From: an uncultured Lachnoclostridium sp.
GTDB taxonomy: Bacteria > Bacillota > Clostridia > Lachnospirales > Lachnospiraceae
Length of the DNA stretch: 37,622 nucleotides
Direction of reading: 5' to 3'
Assembly: GCA_947369165.1 (NCBI GenBank)
Contig: CANBKJ010000024.1
Coordinates: forward strand, 1-37,622
Shown: piece after piece, positions 24,463-34,186 of the stretch
Layout: each line of letters begins with the position of its first letter
Position numbering within the stretch: position 1 is the first letter of the stretch
The notes under the pieces: model-generated
Database searches by the model: none
What the model was told of the DNA's origin: nothing
What the model saw: the letters and a program-made list of their open reading frames with translations, nothing else
Translations under genes and position numbers: made by a program

Positions 24463-25671
24463 CTATCCTTCCGTGATCAGGCCCAGCAACCGTTCCAGCT
24501 GCTCTCTCTCCACAAGATCCTTTTTTGCCGCTTCCTCTCCGTAACGCCGACATGCTTCCGGATCCCGGAGCAATTCACAGATTCCGTCCCGAATCCCTTC
24601 TGCAGACAGTTCACACATTCTGCCGTCAATGCCGTCTCTGACCTGCTCCCTGTTGCCGCTGCAGTCAGAAACCAGGATCGTACATCCCAGCGTCTGTGCT
24701 TCCTGTATGGCGATGCTTTTTCCCTCGTAGCGGGTGCAGTGAACATAAAGGTCTGTCTGGGCATAATAAGGATATGGGTTTTCTTTGGCTCCCAGCAGAA
24801 GAAAATCTTTTTCCAGACCATACTGCTGGATCTTCTTCTCCAATAGCCTGCGTTCCTCGCCCTCTCCCAATACATACCATCTCACATTTTGTCCCATTTC
24901 CTTCAGAAGTTTCATCGCATCTACCGCTGTTCCATAGGCTTTCTGGGCAGTAAGCCTCCCCACGGTTAGAATGCGGGCACCATCAAAATCATCCTCAAAC
25001 CCGCCAGGGAGCGCCGCCCGCTCCCGGATCCTTCCCGGATCGATCATATTATGAAAGATCTCCGTCTTTTCCCCGTATTCCGGATAGGTCTCCAGAAAAT
25101 GCCGGCGCACCTCATCTGACACCGTGTAGATCCGGTCAAATCTGGCATAACAGTCTCGGTCCAAAGATCTGGTATACCCGGCTTTCCCATAATCAATGTG
25201 GATAAACCCTGCCTTTTTCGCTGCCTTTACGTGATCTGCCACGAAGTAAGCGGAACCGCCCTCCAGATAAGCCACCGCCAGATCATAAGTTTCTTCCGGC
25301 GCCGGCGCCCCGTCAGACATCACCCGCCACAATAGTTTATCCGGCAGCAGCTTCCCCTTCCTGATCATGGAAACCAGATTTTTTATCAGATAGGGAAGAT
25401 TGCGAAACACACTACCCCGCCGGAATAATGTTCGGAACACATGACGGTTCAGCCTCTTTTTCCCCTCCCTGCTCAGCACCGATTCCCGGCAGAAATCTGC
25501 ATTGAGAAGCCTGACATGGGAGGGCAGCTGATCCACCATCTCCCCCTGATTCAGCAGAACAAAAAGTGAGATCTCATATTCCCTGAGGGAAAGACTGCGC
25601 AGAAGTTCCAGCATCGCTGTCTCCGCCCCGGCTCCTCCCAGCGTATTGATGACAAATAATATCTTCTTCAT
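24463..25671 (-). CDS. family 4-like glycosyltransferase
   Basis: 402 aa from the ATG at 25671 (GGGAGGTG upstream); a 33-residue in-frame extension upstream has no initiation signal. GT-B fold: N-terminal KKILFVINTLGGAGAETAM (glycine-rich donor loop) and the C-terminal donor-binding half ARILTVGRLTAQKAYGTAVDAM, WYVLGEGEERRLLE, LLLGAKENPYPYYAQTDLYVH, then the E-x7-E-type motif YEGKSIAIQEAQTLGC. Such enzymes act in the cytoplasm on nucleotide-sugar donors. Its place after DUF2304 and before the family 2 enzyme makes it part of the Pel-like operon, which in other Gram-positive bacteria relies on PelF alone. It may add a branch or modify a linker. Confidence 0.92.
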   Translation of the reverse strand: MKKILFVINTLGGAGAETAMLELLRSLSLREYEISLFVLLNQGEMVDQLPSHVRLLNADFCRESVLSREGKKRLNRHVFRTLFRRGSVFRNLPYLIKNLVSMIRKGKLLPDKLLWRVMSDGAPAPEETYDLAVAYLEGGSAYFVADHVKAAKKAGFIHIDYGKAGYTRSLDRDCYARFDRIYTVSDEVRRHFLETYPEYGEKTEIFHNMIDPGRIRERAALPGGFEDDFDGARILTVGRLTAQKAYGTAVDAMKLLKEMGQNVRWYVLGEGEERRLLEKKIQQYGLEKDFLLLGAKENPYPYYAQTDLYVHCTRYEGKSIAIQEAQTLGCTILVSDCSGNREQVRDGIDGRMCELSAEGIRDGICELLRDPEACRRYGEEAAKKDLVEREQLERLLGLITEG

Positions 25672-25723
25672 ACACACACCTCCCGCCTGACCCGACTCCA
25701 TCGAGCTAATGAATATAGAAATA

Positions 25724-26104
25724 CTAATTTTTCTTCTTGAGCTCCTCCAGTTCTGCCAGGATCCGCTCATTTTCCTGATTCAGCAGAGAGACCTGCATGG
25801 CAAGCTCCTGATTTTTGCGTCCCAGGACGGACAGCTGGATGCTCAGAAAATACAGACAGCACACCACACAACTACCCGCCACTATGATAAGCAGCATACC
25901 CATTCCGCTGACATACTGGCTCAGCGCGACCGGCCGGAGGAGGATCCCCGCCAAAACCAGCAGAAAAGATATCACCCCCCAGAGCAGGCAGAACTGCTCC
26001 TTTAACCGACGTTTTGCCAAAGATAAAATAGTCTGCATAAAAATTAATACACCCGCTGTGATCATTACAATCCGTAATATCTCCCCTGTATGCATGGACT
26101 TCAC
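25724..26104 (-). CDS. DUF2304-family small membrane protein
   Basis: 126 aa, beginning at GTG 26104 (GAGGAGG upstream; the ATG three codons later is an alternative) and overlapping the pelG stop by four bases. Three hydrophobic segments (LRIVMITAGVLIFMQTIL; FCLLWGVISFLLVLAGILL; SGMGMLLIIVAGSCVVCCLYFL) are followed by a coiled coil (QELAMQVSLLNQENERILAELEELKK). This is the DUF2304 architecture. Genes of this family usually neighbour DPM1-like glycosyltransferases and are thought to help them at the membrane; no activity is established. Confidence 0.85.
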   Translation of the reverse strand: MKSMHTGEILRIVMITAGVLIFMQTILSLAKRRLKEQFCLLWGVISFLLVLAGILLRPVALSQYVSGMGMLLIIVAGSCVVCCLYFLSIQLSVLGRKNQELAMQVSLLNQENERILAELEELKKKN

Positions 26105-27576
26105 GCCTCCTCATTCTCTTTTTGCTGTAACGCCAGCGAATACCGGTCAAACACTTTGGAATCCGGCTGTTTACCATGACCAGCCTCCAAGATGCTTCCC
26201 CGGCAGAACACATGTTCATCGAGATGGTCTTCCAGCCAGTTCAGGCGGTAGTAGGCACTGCACCAACCCAGAAAAGCTCCTGTGAACACACCGATCCCAT
26301 ACCAGATCTCCGACAGGTTCACCGCTGCAATGCTTCCACCAAGAGTTGACAGGCAAAAAATCAGTGCAGTCAGAAGAGAGCCCGTGAGATCATTAAAATA
26401 ATACAGGAAAATAATCGCTGCATACATGATAAATAATATAAAATAACCTGCTGCCAGACATGGATAAATCTTCATCACCATTCCCCCAAAACCAAACCTG
26501 GGAAGCAGGATAATACACAGAAAGAACAGGACCGCAGAAATAATAAACTGGATTCTGGCGAGATTCATTAATTCCTCGGAAACCTGACGGAACATCCGTT
26601 TTTTCGCCAGATCAATGTCCATCTCCCTGCCGCCGATCACCGCCTCCGAGTATGCCTTATATCTCTCGTGAAAATGCATTTCTATCCGGGAAATAAAAAT
26701 AATCGAAGTAGAAATATTGGTAAACATGGCAAGGCAGGTCGCCAGATCGTAGGAAGGAGCACTCACGAAGGTGTCCGCCACCACCATCTGAAGTTCTGTG
26801 GTCCAGAATACAAAATTGTGGATAAACAATCCAAGGATATAGAGAAAATTCGTCACGATAAGCTTCCAGTACCGCTTAAAATAGTGTAGTACCCTTTTAT
26901 ATTCCCCACTGTTTCCCCGGAAATAATTTCGTATCACGGCGATCTCCAGACTGGCGATCAAAAGGAACCCAACATCCAGAGAAACCAGCATAGAAAAGGT
27001 CTTTTCCAAATGGAACCAATAGACAAGTGCAGCAGATAAGCCTACGGTCAGCACCATCCCCAGAAAGAAAAAGAAGGAGATCTTCTTATAATCTTTACAG
27101 ATAGACAGATACAGCATCTCATAGAATACCAGAACCAGCAAAACATATCCGCAGTAGCCGGCTGCGACAAAAGCACCAGACACCTGCGCCACCATATACT
27201 CCCGGATACAGAAGGGGATGCCAAACAGGCAGCTGAATCCAACATTTATAATCATCCCCATATAAAAACAGGGAAGAACGTCATCGTAAGTCTCATCATA
27301 GATCACATCGGACATATATCTTGACAAAACAGAATTAAAGGGGGCCGCTGTCAGCAGGGAAAAAACAAAGATATAAAGGACAGTGCAGGCAAACAACTCC
27401 CTGGCTGCATAACCGGTTTTTGAAATCTCCAATATTAGCTGCATCGCAACAATAGCAAAAATCACCATGATCATAGGAGCGATGGTGATCACCGTACTGT
27501 ATCCCATACCGACCAGATTGGTAGTCAGCGTATTCTTATTGTATATTTTATTCAGTTTTACACCGATTCCAGCCAT
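26101..27576 (-). CDS. pelG: PelG, Pel exopolysaccharide transporter
   Basis: 491 aa from the ATG at 27576 (GGAGAGG upstream; a GTG two codons earlier is less well placed). About 12 membrane helices. The N-terminus AGIGVKLNKIYNKNTLTTNLVGMGYSTVITIAPMI is characteristic of PelG, as are FSLLTAAPFNSVLSRYMSDVIYDETYDDVLP, HNFVFWTTELQMVVADTFVSAPSYDLATCLAMFTN and FHERYKAYSEAVIGG. PelG belongs to the MOP superfamily and, with PelD, PelE and PelF, forms the inner-membrane Pel synthase complex that exports the growing polymer. It lies 15 bp after pelF, the order found in Gram-positive pel operons. Confidence 0.95.
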   Translation of the reverse strand: MAGIGVKLNKIYNKNTLTTNLVGMGYSTVITIAPMIMVIFAIVAMQLILEISKTGYAARELFACTVLYIFVFSLLTAAPFNSVLSRYMSDVIYDETYDDVLPCFYMGMIINVGFSCLFGIPFCIREYMVAQVSGAFVAAGYCGYVLLVLVFYEMLYLSICKDYKKISFFFFLGMVLTVGLSAALVYWFHLEKTFSMLVSLDVGFLLIASLEIAVIRNYFRGNSGEYKRVLHYFKRYWKLIVTNFLYILGLFIHNFVFWTTELQMVVADTFVSAPSYDLATCLAMFTNISTSIIFISRIEMHFHERYKAYSEAVIGGREMDIDLAKKRMFRQVSEELMNLARIQFIISAVLFFLCIILLPRFGFGGMVMKIYPCLAAGYFILFIMYAAIIFLYYFNDLTGSLLTALIFCLSTLGGSIAAVNLSEIWYGIGVFTGAFLGWCSAYYRLNWLEDHLDEHVFCRGSILEAGHGKQPDSKVFDRYSLALQQKENEEA

Positions 27577-27591
27577 AATCACCTCTCCTCT

Positions 27592-29049
27592 CTATCCGGT
27601 AACAGAAAATGCTTCTTCACTCCAGATCCCGCCAAAATGTCCACAAAAATCATAATAAATCTCACGATAGGTCTTCCGCATGTCCTCGATCTTATATTTG
27701 CTCATTACCCGGCGGTATCCGTTTTCCCCCATCCGTTCTCTCTGTTCCTGATTCTGTGCCAGCTCCACCATGGCATCGGTAATCTCTTCCAGATTCATAA
27801 TGTGGGTGAGAATCCCCGCTGTCCCAAAATCGTCCTCCTCACCATAGATCAGCCCCCGGCAGTTCCCCACATCAGTGGCGATCACCGGCTTATGCGCCGC
27901 AAAGCTCTCTAATATCGTCAGCGGCTGCCCTTCACTGATACTGGTGAGAATGGTCATATCCATACGCCCCAGGTATTCTCTGACGTCCACCCGCCCGGTG
28001 AATACCACATCGGATACCCCCAGTGTTTCTACCAGTTCAAAACACTCCCCTGCATATTCCTCATCCTCGTCACAAGGTCCCATGATAAACAGACGAAGGG
28101 CTGGTACCTTCTTTTTGGCAAAAGAAAATGCCTGGATCATCGTCTTCACATCCTTGATGGGGGTCACCCGGAGTACCGCCCCGATCTGGATCATATTTCG
28201 CTCTTCCCCCTTCTTATAGGGAATTTCTTCCAGTCTTCCCGTATCGATGCCGTTGGGGGTCACCCTGGTTTTTTCGGCAGGGCATCCCAGCTCGATCTGG
28301 AGGCCTCTGGCGTGTTCGTACAGGCTGGTAACCAGATCCGCCCGGTCATAGGCTGCCAGAGACATCTTTTTAAACTGTTCGATCCATATATTTTTATAGA
28401 TCCCATCCACCCAGTCTGCTTTGATCAGCTCTTCTTCCCTTTCCCTGGTATAGATCCCGTGCTCTGAGACCAGCAGGCCGCAGCCGTAAAAATGCTTTGC
28501 CATACTTCCCAGTATTCCGGCGTAACCAGTGGAGACACAATGATACAGGTCTGCCAGAGGAACCCTGGTCTTTAAAACAAAAAAAAGGGGAAGATAGATG
28601 GATCTAAGGGTCCACAAAAAGTCCGAGAATACGATCTGGGAATAGCGGATCTTATAACATTCCCTGGCAATATGAAAAAAATCCGGTCCCATCAATAATT
28701 CATCGATTGAAAACTTTTTAAAATAAAAGAGGTCAAAGATAATGTCCCAGTCTATCTTTTCATTGAGCACCATACTTCTCAGCGCCTGGTATTCCTTTTT
28801 ATTTAATTTGAATTTATTTCTTTTCATCTCCCGGTTCTGCCAGTCGCGGTCCTCTAAGTATACCTCGTGAACCTCCGTGAGATTTTCTGGCAGTTCATAA
28901 GCAAATCTGCCCCGCTGGGAACGGTTCGCCACGATGGCCAGCAGGATAAATTCAATATTCGGAAAATTGCGGATCATGCTGTGGATCCAGCCGGATACTC
29001 CGCCTACCACATAGGGATAACAACCTTCTGCCACAATACAGATCTTCAC
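27592..29049 (-). CDS. pelF: PelF, cytoplasmic Pel glycosyltransferase (GT4)
   Basis: 485 aa. The start proposed is GTG at 29049 (AAGAGGTG upstream), which gives the canonical N-terminus VKICIVAEGCYPYVVGGVSGW; longer in-frame readings to 29121 add a non-conserved tail. Both GT-B halves are present: the PYVVGGVSGWIHSM acceptor-side loop, then IGAVLRVTPIKDVKTMIQAF, FIMGPCDEDEEYAGEC, VVFTGRVDVREYLGRMDMTIL and the E-x7-E motif SEGQPLTILESFAAHKPVIA. PelF uses UDP-sugar, UDP-GlcNAc in studied systems, to build the Pel polymer. Length matches the family (about 480-510 aa). It is one of the two genes that define the locus as Pel-like. Confidence 0.96.
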   Translation of the reverse strand: MKICIVAEGCYPYVVGGVSGWIHSMIRNFPNIEFILLAIVANRSQRGRFAYELPENLTEVHEVYLEDRDWQNREMKRNKFKLNKKEYQALRSMVLNEKIDWDIIFDLFYFKKFSIDELLMGPDFFHIARECYKIRYSQIVFSDFLWTLRSIYLPLFFVLKTRVPLADLYHCVSTGYAGILGSMAKHFYGCGLLVSEHGIYTREREEELIKADWVDGIYKNIWIEQFKKMSLAAYDRADLVTSLYEHARGLQIELGCPAEKTRVTPNGIDTGRLEEIPYKKGEERNMIQIGAVLRVTPIKDVKTMIQAFSFAKKKVPALRLFIMGPCDEDEEYAGECFELVETLGVSDVVFTGRVDVREYLGRMDMTILTSISEGQPLTILESFAAHKPVIATDVGNCRGLIYGEEDDFGTAGILTHIMNLEEITDAMVELAQNQEQRERMGENGYRRVMSKYKIEDMRKTYREIYYDFCGHFGGIWSEEAFSVTG

Positions 29050-29124
29050 CTCTCTCACCTCTTTTCTCTGTCTAACCCTGCCTGATTTCATCTGAAACAT
29101 TCCTGAAATGGGACAATGCACACA

Positions 29125-30945
29125 TCAAGGCAGATAATAATATAAGGAATCCTCCGGTTCGCACTGGATCGTCAACTCGTCCTGGCTGGCACGGATCAGA
29201 TAAGCGTCCGTCTCAATCTTTGTGAAATCTCCCCCCTGCACCGATACCACCTCTTCACCATGGGTTCTAAGGATAAACCACAGGTCCCCGTTCCGGTCCT
29301 TTAGGCTGACATGAATCTCGTCACCCTCTCTGGAATCCGCATAATCCATCGCAAGAAAATTCCGTATTCTAGTATCGCATTCGGAAGACGAGGTCTGATC
29401 AAACATCTCAAAAGCCTTCCAGTAGGTATTGATCTGGCTGGAAAACTTCTCAGACACGATCTCCCAACGGTCCTCTTCTTCCTCTGGCCAGGTGATCTGA
29501 TTCATGTCCAAAACGATATTTGAATAACCCAACGCTGTCTGGAGACTTTTCATCCGGATATCTTCTTTATAGGTATGGGAAATCCCCGTACTCGTTATAC
29601 TTTGAAGCGTCGTTTTATCATCCAGATATGAAACCACCGGGCGCTCCGCCGAATAGATGCTTGCTACGGTCTGAATATGTTTAAAAAAGGCATAGTCCTT
29701 CAGCTTCTCTATACTGTACGCCGCTCCTCCTGGGGGAATATAGGCCGCCCCATACCGATACTGGCTGCCGGAATTTTGGAAGAAGGACTGATCTGCCTTC
29801 ATCTTCCGGGTCAGATCACCGGCAGAGACATACTCCAGTGTAAGTCCTGCCTCCGCTTCCCTCTCCTTTAACTGCCGCAGATAAAAGACCAGCTGATCCT
29901 TCCGGGGTTCCTTGTCATCCCCGTAATCAAACTGCGGAGCCAGATAACAGGTCAGATGAGCGCCGCTTTTATCAACTGCAGAACAAAGGCCCGGCCAGAT
30001 GATATCCCGGAAGACGGCGGGCAGTTCCCTGCTGTAGAGCTCTTTCATTCTTTCCGAATTTTCTGCCGCCAGCCCCGGAAAATTTGCCACTCCCATACAC
30101 TGGGCATTTACCACCGGATACAGATCATAGGGCTTAATCTCTGCCAGAATGGCACTCAACATGCCAATTCCTGTGCAGTCTTTCATATAATCGCCATTTA
30201 TGGCAAATACTTTGCCCTTTCCCAGACCTACACGCCAGATCAATGGCGGCTGCTCCTCATTTTTCACCGAAGGATCAGAAACCATGCCTGTCATATAAGT
30301 TTTACAGCCGGTAGTTGTCTCATACCAGGGTGTTCTACGCTCCAGATCCTGCCGCTCCTGTTTCTCCTTCTCATCCGCCGGAAGATAGATCGCCTGCCCC
30401 CCCAGCAAAAATCCGGAAAACAGATTTACTCCCTCGATCTCCTGCCGCAGTTCCTTCACCTGGCGGATCCCCAGCAGCTCTTTCCACTGGCGGGAAGCTT
30501 TGATCTCTGAGACATCCGGCAGATCACAGAAAACCAGCGATCCTCCCCTTTGGGCCATCTTCATCAATGACTCAATGTCCTTTTTTTCTCTCACACAGGA
30601 CGATTCCAGAAGAAGCACCTCTGCCTTCCGGGAGACATCTTCCGGACATTCCTCCACACTCTGGCATACAATCAGCTCCCGTTTTGTATACGTACACCAC
30701 CAGGAGACTGTCTTCCCGATATCGCTCTTCCCGTTTCCCACAAACAGCACATAATCTCCCTTTTTCAGCACATCCTTCGGAGGGCTTTTCTGCCAGGCAT
30801 CCTCGCCCTCCAGACTGGCATCCACTGCATAATGATTGACGTCATATTCATTTCCCGACTCTTTCATGATCTGTGAGAACTGAAACAGAAATAACAGTAC
30901 GAACATGGTCACTCCCATGATCAGAAAATTTTTCCTTGTTATCAT
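29125..30945 (-). CDS. DUF2194-type exported protein, PelA-deacetylase-like
   Basis: 606 aa, with GAGGAG before the ATG. One N-terminal membrane anchor (FLIMGVTMFVLLFLFQF), so the bulk is extracellular. Residues about 60-260 look like a class I amidotransferase-like Rossmann region (DYVLFVGNGKSD, VLLLESS, GSLVFCDLPD, GKGKVFAINGDYM). This is followed by LYPVVNAQCMGVANFPGL, common in DUF2194 proteins. A CE4/NodB-like barrel may follow, with CYLAPQFDYGDD near residue 340 where the deacetylase Asp motif (TFDDG) would be expected. In Gram-positive pel operons a polysaccharide deacetylase occupies this place. The canonical metal-binding HxxxH pattern is not obvious, so activity is uncertain. It starts five bases from the preceding gene's stop and is translationally coupled. 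Confidence 0.7.
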   Translation of the reverse strand: MITRKNFLIMGVTMFVLLFLFQFSQIMKESGNEYDVNHYAVDASLEGEDAWQKSPPKDVLKKGDYVLFVGNGKSDIGKTVSWWCTYTKRELIVCQSVEECPEDVSRKAEVLLLESSCVREKKDIESLMKMAQRGGSLVFCDLPDVSEIKASRQWKELLGIRQVKELRQEIEGVNLFSGFLLGGQAIYLPADEKEKQERQDLERRTPWYETTTGCKTYMTGMVSDPSVKNEEQPPLIWRVGLGKGKVFAINGDYMKDCTGIGMLSAILAEIKPYDLYPVVNAQCMGVANFPGLAAENSERMKELYSRELPAVFRDIIWPGLCSAVDKSGAHLTCYLAPQFDYGDDKEPRKDQLVFYLRQLKEREAEAGLTLEYVSAGDLTRKMKADQSFFQNSGSQYRYGAAYIPPGGAAYSIEKLKDYAFFKHIQTVASIYSAERPVVSYLDDKTTLQSITSTGISHTYKEDIRMKSLQTALGYSNIVLDMNQITWPEEEEDRWEIVSEKFSSQINTYWKAFEMFDQTSSSECDTRIRNFLAMDYADSREGDEIHVSLKDRNGDLWFILRTHGEEVVSVQGGDFTKIETDAYLIRASQDELTIQCEPEDSLYYYLP

Positions 30946-30949
30946 ACTC

Positions 30950-33253
30950 TCACTCCTCTATTTTACGGGAATTATAACCGTAGTCGATAGCAAAATTTAG
31001 TAAGTGGTATGGGTTCTGTTTGATCTTATAACATATGAACTGGTCCGTCTCACAATAAGTCCTCACATCATAAGGATACAGGTGCTTAAATTCCTGCGCC
31101 CAGTAATAGATCCGGGACATAAGAATCCAGCGGTTCTCTCCTTTGTACATATCGATGCCCCCCACACTGGGAAGCTCACGTAGCGCCCCCTGTCTCGATA
31201 CCGCCTGGCCGCTTTCCGAATAATGTTCTGTATAGTCAATGGGAACTTTTTCAATAAAGACATATACGCTGTCGGTAGGAATACGGATCAACGGCTCCGC
31301 TCCGGGCTCCATGTTATTTAATTCCATATCCTTCAAAAAGGTGATCAACTCATAATGATAGCCATGATCCAGTCCCATCTGCGTCTCGTCATTGGCAGAG
31401 CAGATTGTCCAGGTAAAATCCTTTTCCTCCCGGATGATATTGGTCAGACAGGTGATGGCTTCATTGGTCACAAGGGTTGTATTCTCCACGGGTTCCTTGC
31501 GGTATTCCCCGTTCCACAGCAGGCAGACCGAAGCCGCCACGCAGACCAGGGAACAAAAATTCCGTCCTTTACGCCAGTTTTTCTTCCATAATAGAAGACG
31601 GATCACCCCATCTGCCGCAAAGGCAAATGCCACAGGAAGCATATAACCAAAATAAATCCGGCACCGGCTGCCGTCCATCAGCTCCGGCAGTCCTAATTCC
31701 TTCGCAGTTTGAAGAATCAGCAACAGTACCATAAAGACACCTGTGGACAGAAGCATAGCGCCATAGCACGGTCTTCGGAACACCAGAAAGAGGATCCCCA
31801 GCAAAAGGAGCAGTTCCATGGCAGCCAGAACTACGATATAGTACCAGGACTGTGGCTCATGCAGTACCGCACCGTTGATCGCAGAGCAGAGCTTATCCCA
31901 TATTCCCTCCATCTTTTGCCGGAGTCCCTCTGCCGGCTCACTGGCACCTGTGGTTACACCGGGCTCTGGGGCAGCTGGTTCTGCCACCTGGTTTCCCCTT
32001 TCATCATAGTAAATGACTATGTTTCCAACGTCTTCCTCCTCTGCGCCGTCCTGTTTTTCACCAGAACCGTTGATGACGCTCATTCCCCATCCCAGGGATC
32101 CCTGCAGCGGCGTTCCCATGGCATAGGCTGCCGCCATCGGCAGAACGGCGATCATCACACTGATAAATCCTGTGATCAGCACACTCCAAAAGTACTGTTT
32201 GTGCAGGAACCAGAACAGATACCCTGCTGCCACCCCGGCACAAAACAGCCCCGCGATCATCGTATCATAAAAATGTACTGCCAGCGTCATGGAAAAGCTC
32301 ATAGCAAAAAATACCAGTGCAAACCGGGACTCTTTGGGTGGCAGCCATTTTTTCACTTCCTGTCTTCTCTCCTGGAAAAAATAAAAAGCAAAATAAATCG
32401 AGGGAAGAATAAAGATCATTCCGTACTCCTGGGGAAGTACCGAAAAAAAACGCAGATAAGTGCTGGGCTGCAAAAAATTACCAATTACGTAGATTCCCAT
32501 GATTCCGTAACCGATGTATCTGCTCCGGCAGCACAGACGGATGAATCCCAGCAGAACCATATGGAGCATCAGTGTCTGTACAAAAGAAAAAAGCCGCATA
32601 AAAACATAACTGTCTATACCAAATACTGTATGAAGATAGTAAATCACACAATGATAACCAAAGGGATACACCCCGTCGATGAAAATATTGTTTCTGCTCA
32701 TTCCGTTGATCCAGTATAGATGTACCGGAGTATCAGAAGCAGTATACCCATATCCCCGAAGCAGCTGTATACCGTAGAAGGCTGCCAGCAGTACTAAAAC
32801 TGCCGCCACCAGTATCCATTCCAGCCACCGCTTTTTAAAACTATACAAAAACCCACGCACCACCGCTGCCACACCCTGCCGCAGATGATCCAGGATCCGA
32901 AATACAACGGTCTTTCCCCCCAGCTTTCCCTCCGTAATACGGTGCAGATTATTCCAAAGGCTGCGAAAAAAGCACACAAGGCCTATATTATTCCACCGCT
33001 GCCACAGAACAAGAGCCGGAACAAAAGTACCGATGACCAGCGTAAAACGATTGGAAATATGAAGAAGCTGCAACAAAAAAACGAGATTCATGATATAAAA
33101 ATTTCCTGACAGCAAACAGATAAAAAACTTCTGGACAAACCTGCGCTCCCGGATCCTGTTATGCAGAACGAAAGCAGGCAGCAGTACTGTCATAATCATA
33201 TATACGCCTAAAATCTCGGTAAACTGTAATATTGTGTAAAGCCTCATTGACAT
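30950..33253 (-). CDS. large polytopic membrane protein, possible GT-C-type enzyme
   Basis: About 767 aa. ATG at 33253 is chosen (GAAGGTG upstream); GTG at 33262 is an alternative. Around 12 membrane helices occupy residues 10-520, interrupted by an extracellular acidic loop (GEKQDGAEEEDVGN). A C-terminal soluble domain of ~170 residues lies outside. The first large loop after helix 5 reads GYTASDTPVHLYWINGMSRNN and then GVYPFGYHCVIYYLHTVFG. The acidic D-x-x-H arrangement there is reminiscent of GT-C fold transferases such as PMT/ArnT, which use lipid-linked sugars. The family is not recognised with certainty. It lies between the PelE-like and PelA-like genes, a position empty in the standard Gram-positive pel operon. 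Confidence 0.65.
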   Translation of the reverse strand: MSMRLYTILQFTEILGVYMIMTVLLPAFVLHNRIRERRFVQKFFICLLSGNFYIMNLVFLLQLLHISNRFTLVIGTFVPALVLWQRWNNIGLVCFFRSLWNNLHRITEGKLGGKTVVFRILDHLRQGVAAVVRGFLYSFKKRWLEWILVAAVLVLLAAFYGIQLLRGYGYTASDTPVHLYWINGMSRNNIFIDGVYPFGYHCVIYYLHTVFGIDSYVFMRLFSFVQTLMLHMVLLGFIRLCCRSRYIGYGIMGIYVIGNFLQPSTYLRFFSVLPQEYGMIFILPSIYFAFYFFQERRQEVKKWLPPKESRFALVFFAMSFSMTLAVHFYDTMIAGLFCAGVAAGYLFWFLHKQYFWSVLITGFISVMIAVLPMAAAYAMGTPLQGSLGWGMSVINGSGEKQDGAEEEDVGNIVIYYDERGNQVAEPAAPEPGVTTGASEPAEGLRQKMEGIWDKLCSAINGAVLHEPQSWYYIVVLAAMELLLLLGILFLVFRRPCYGAMLLSTGVFMVLLLILQTAKELGLPELMDGSRCRIYFGYMLPVAFAFAADGVIRLLLWKKNWRKGRNFCSLVCVAASVCLLWNGEYRKEPVENTTLVTNEAITCLTNIIREEKDFTWTICSANDETQMGLDHGYHYELITFLKDMELNNMEPGAEPLIRIPTDSVYVFIEKVPIDYTEHYSESGQAVSRQGALRELPSVGGIDMYKGENRWILMSRIYYWAQEFKHLYPYDVRTYCETDQFICYKIKQNPYHLLNFAIDYGYNSRKIEE

Positions 33254-33274
33254 TGGCAGCACCTTCTATCTTCC

Positions 33275-34186
33275 TTATTGCTGAAATACCCGGATGAGCT
33301 CCAGCGTCTCATTGTCGATAACCACTTTGGAGTTTCGCAGCTGCGAGAGGACCTCAAAAAACCGCTCCCTGTCCCCAATGGAAAAAAACAATTTCAGCTG
33401 GCATGTATAGGTAGCCAGCGTATCCGGATAATGTTCCGCCGCCCGCTCACACCAGATCCTGCATCGGTCAAAATCCTGGATCTCCAGCAGACGCATACTG
33501 ACCGCCTGGAAGTGACGGCTTGTCACCTGATCCGGGTGTTTCCAATACAATAATTCACAGACAGAATCCATCTGTTCCACAAAGGATCTCTGTTCCATAT
33601 CTGTAAATACCTGCTGCCTCAGTACCTGGTCCATATAATCAATGAGGATCCGGATGTATTCCTCCTGATTTTCTTCGCGTTTTTGAATCTCGTTATAGCA
33701 CTTCTGCACCGTGGTCCGAAAATCGTTCAGCGCATCCTGGAGAACCGATGCCGCATAGTGGGAAGTTTCCGAGTCCTCACTATTTAATGCCAGTGAGATA
33801 GAGGCCAGCGATTCCCGGATATCCCCCCGCACCACATTCAGCATCAGGGTACGCAGATTATCCTTATCCGTAACGGCTAACGCCTCCTCCATGGAAACGA
33901 CGGTACGTCCTCTCTCTTCATCGGCATGGGTAAAGGTCTTCACCCGGTCCTTTTTAAAGATCACATCTTCCAGATCCACCCCCTGGAAGAAAAAGCAGCG
34001 GTAAATGATATACCCCAAAAAGACATAAAGAACACCGAGAACAGGGCATAATATCATCACCATGCCTTTGGAAATATAACTGAGAGGCCGCTCCTTATTC
34101 TGAACCCGGTTCCAGATCAGATACCCTGCTGCCACCAGAGTATTGATAACGACCACAATAATGAATCTCTCCATATCTGAACTCAT
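33275..34186 (-). CDS. PelE-like membrane-anchored TPR protein
   Basis: 303 aa. Two N-terminal membrane helices (FIIVVVINTLVAAGYLIW; VMILCPVLGVLYVFLGYIIY) and a cytoplasmic helical domain of ~230 residues with TPR-like pairs (CRIWCERAAEHYPDTLATYTCQ, LKLFFSIGDRERFFEVLSQL). This matches PelE, the scaffold of the Pel synthase, in architecture, length and position directly after the PelD-like gene. The start overlaps the stop of the PelD-like gene by four bases (ATGA), consistent with stoichiometric production. Sequence identity with characterised PelE is probably low, so the call rests mainly on architecture and context. Confidence 0.78.
   Translation of the reverse strand: MSSDMERFIIVVVINTLVAAGYLIWNRVQNKERPLSYISKGMVMILCPVLGVLYVFLGYIIYRCFFFQGVDLEDVIFKKDRVKTFTHADEERGRTVVSMEEALAVTDKDNLRTLMLNVVRGDIRESLASISLALNSEDSETSHYAASVLQDALNDFRTTVQKCYNEIQKREENQEEYIRILIDYMDQVLRQQVFTDMEQRSFVEQMDSVCELLYWKHPDQVTSRHFQAVSMRLLEIQDFDRCRIWCERAAEHYPDTLATYTCQLKLFFSIGDRERFFEVLSQLRNSKVVIDNETLELIRVFQQ

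Noticed and set aside
31709..32719. 336-codon plus-strand frame opposite the polytopic membrane protein
   Set aside because: Antisense shadow; the minus strand shows clear membrane helices and operon coupling.
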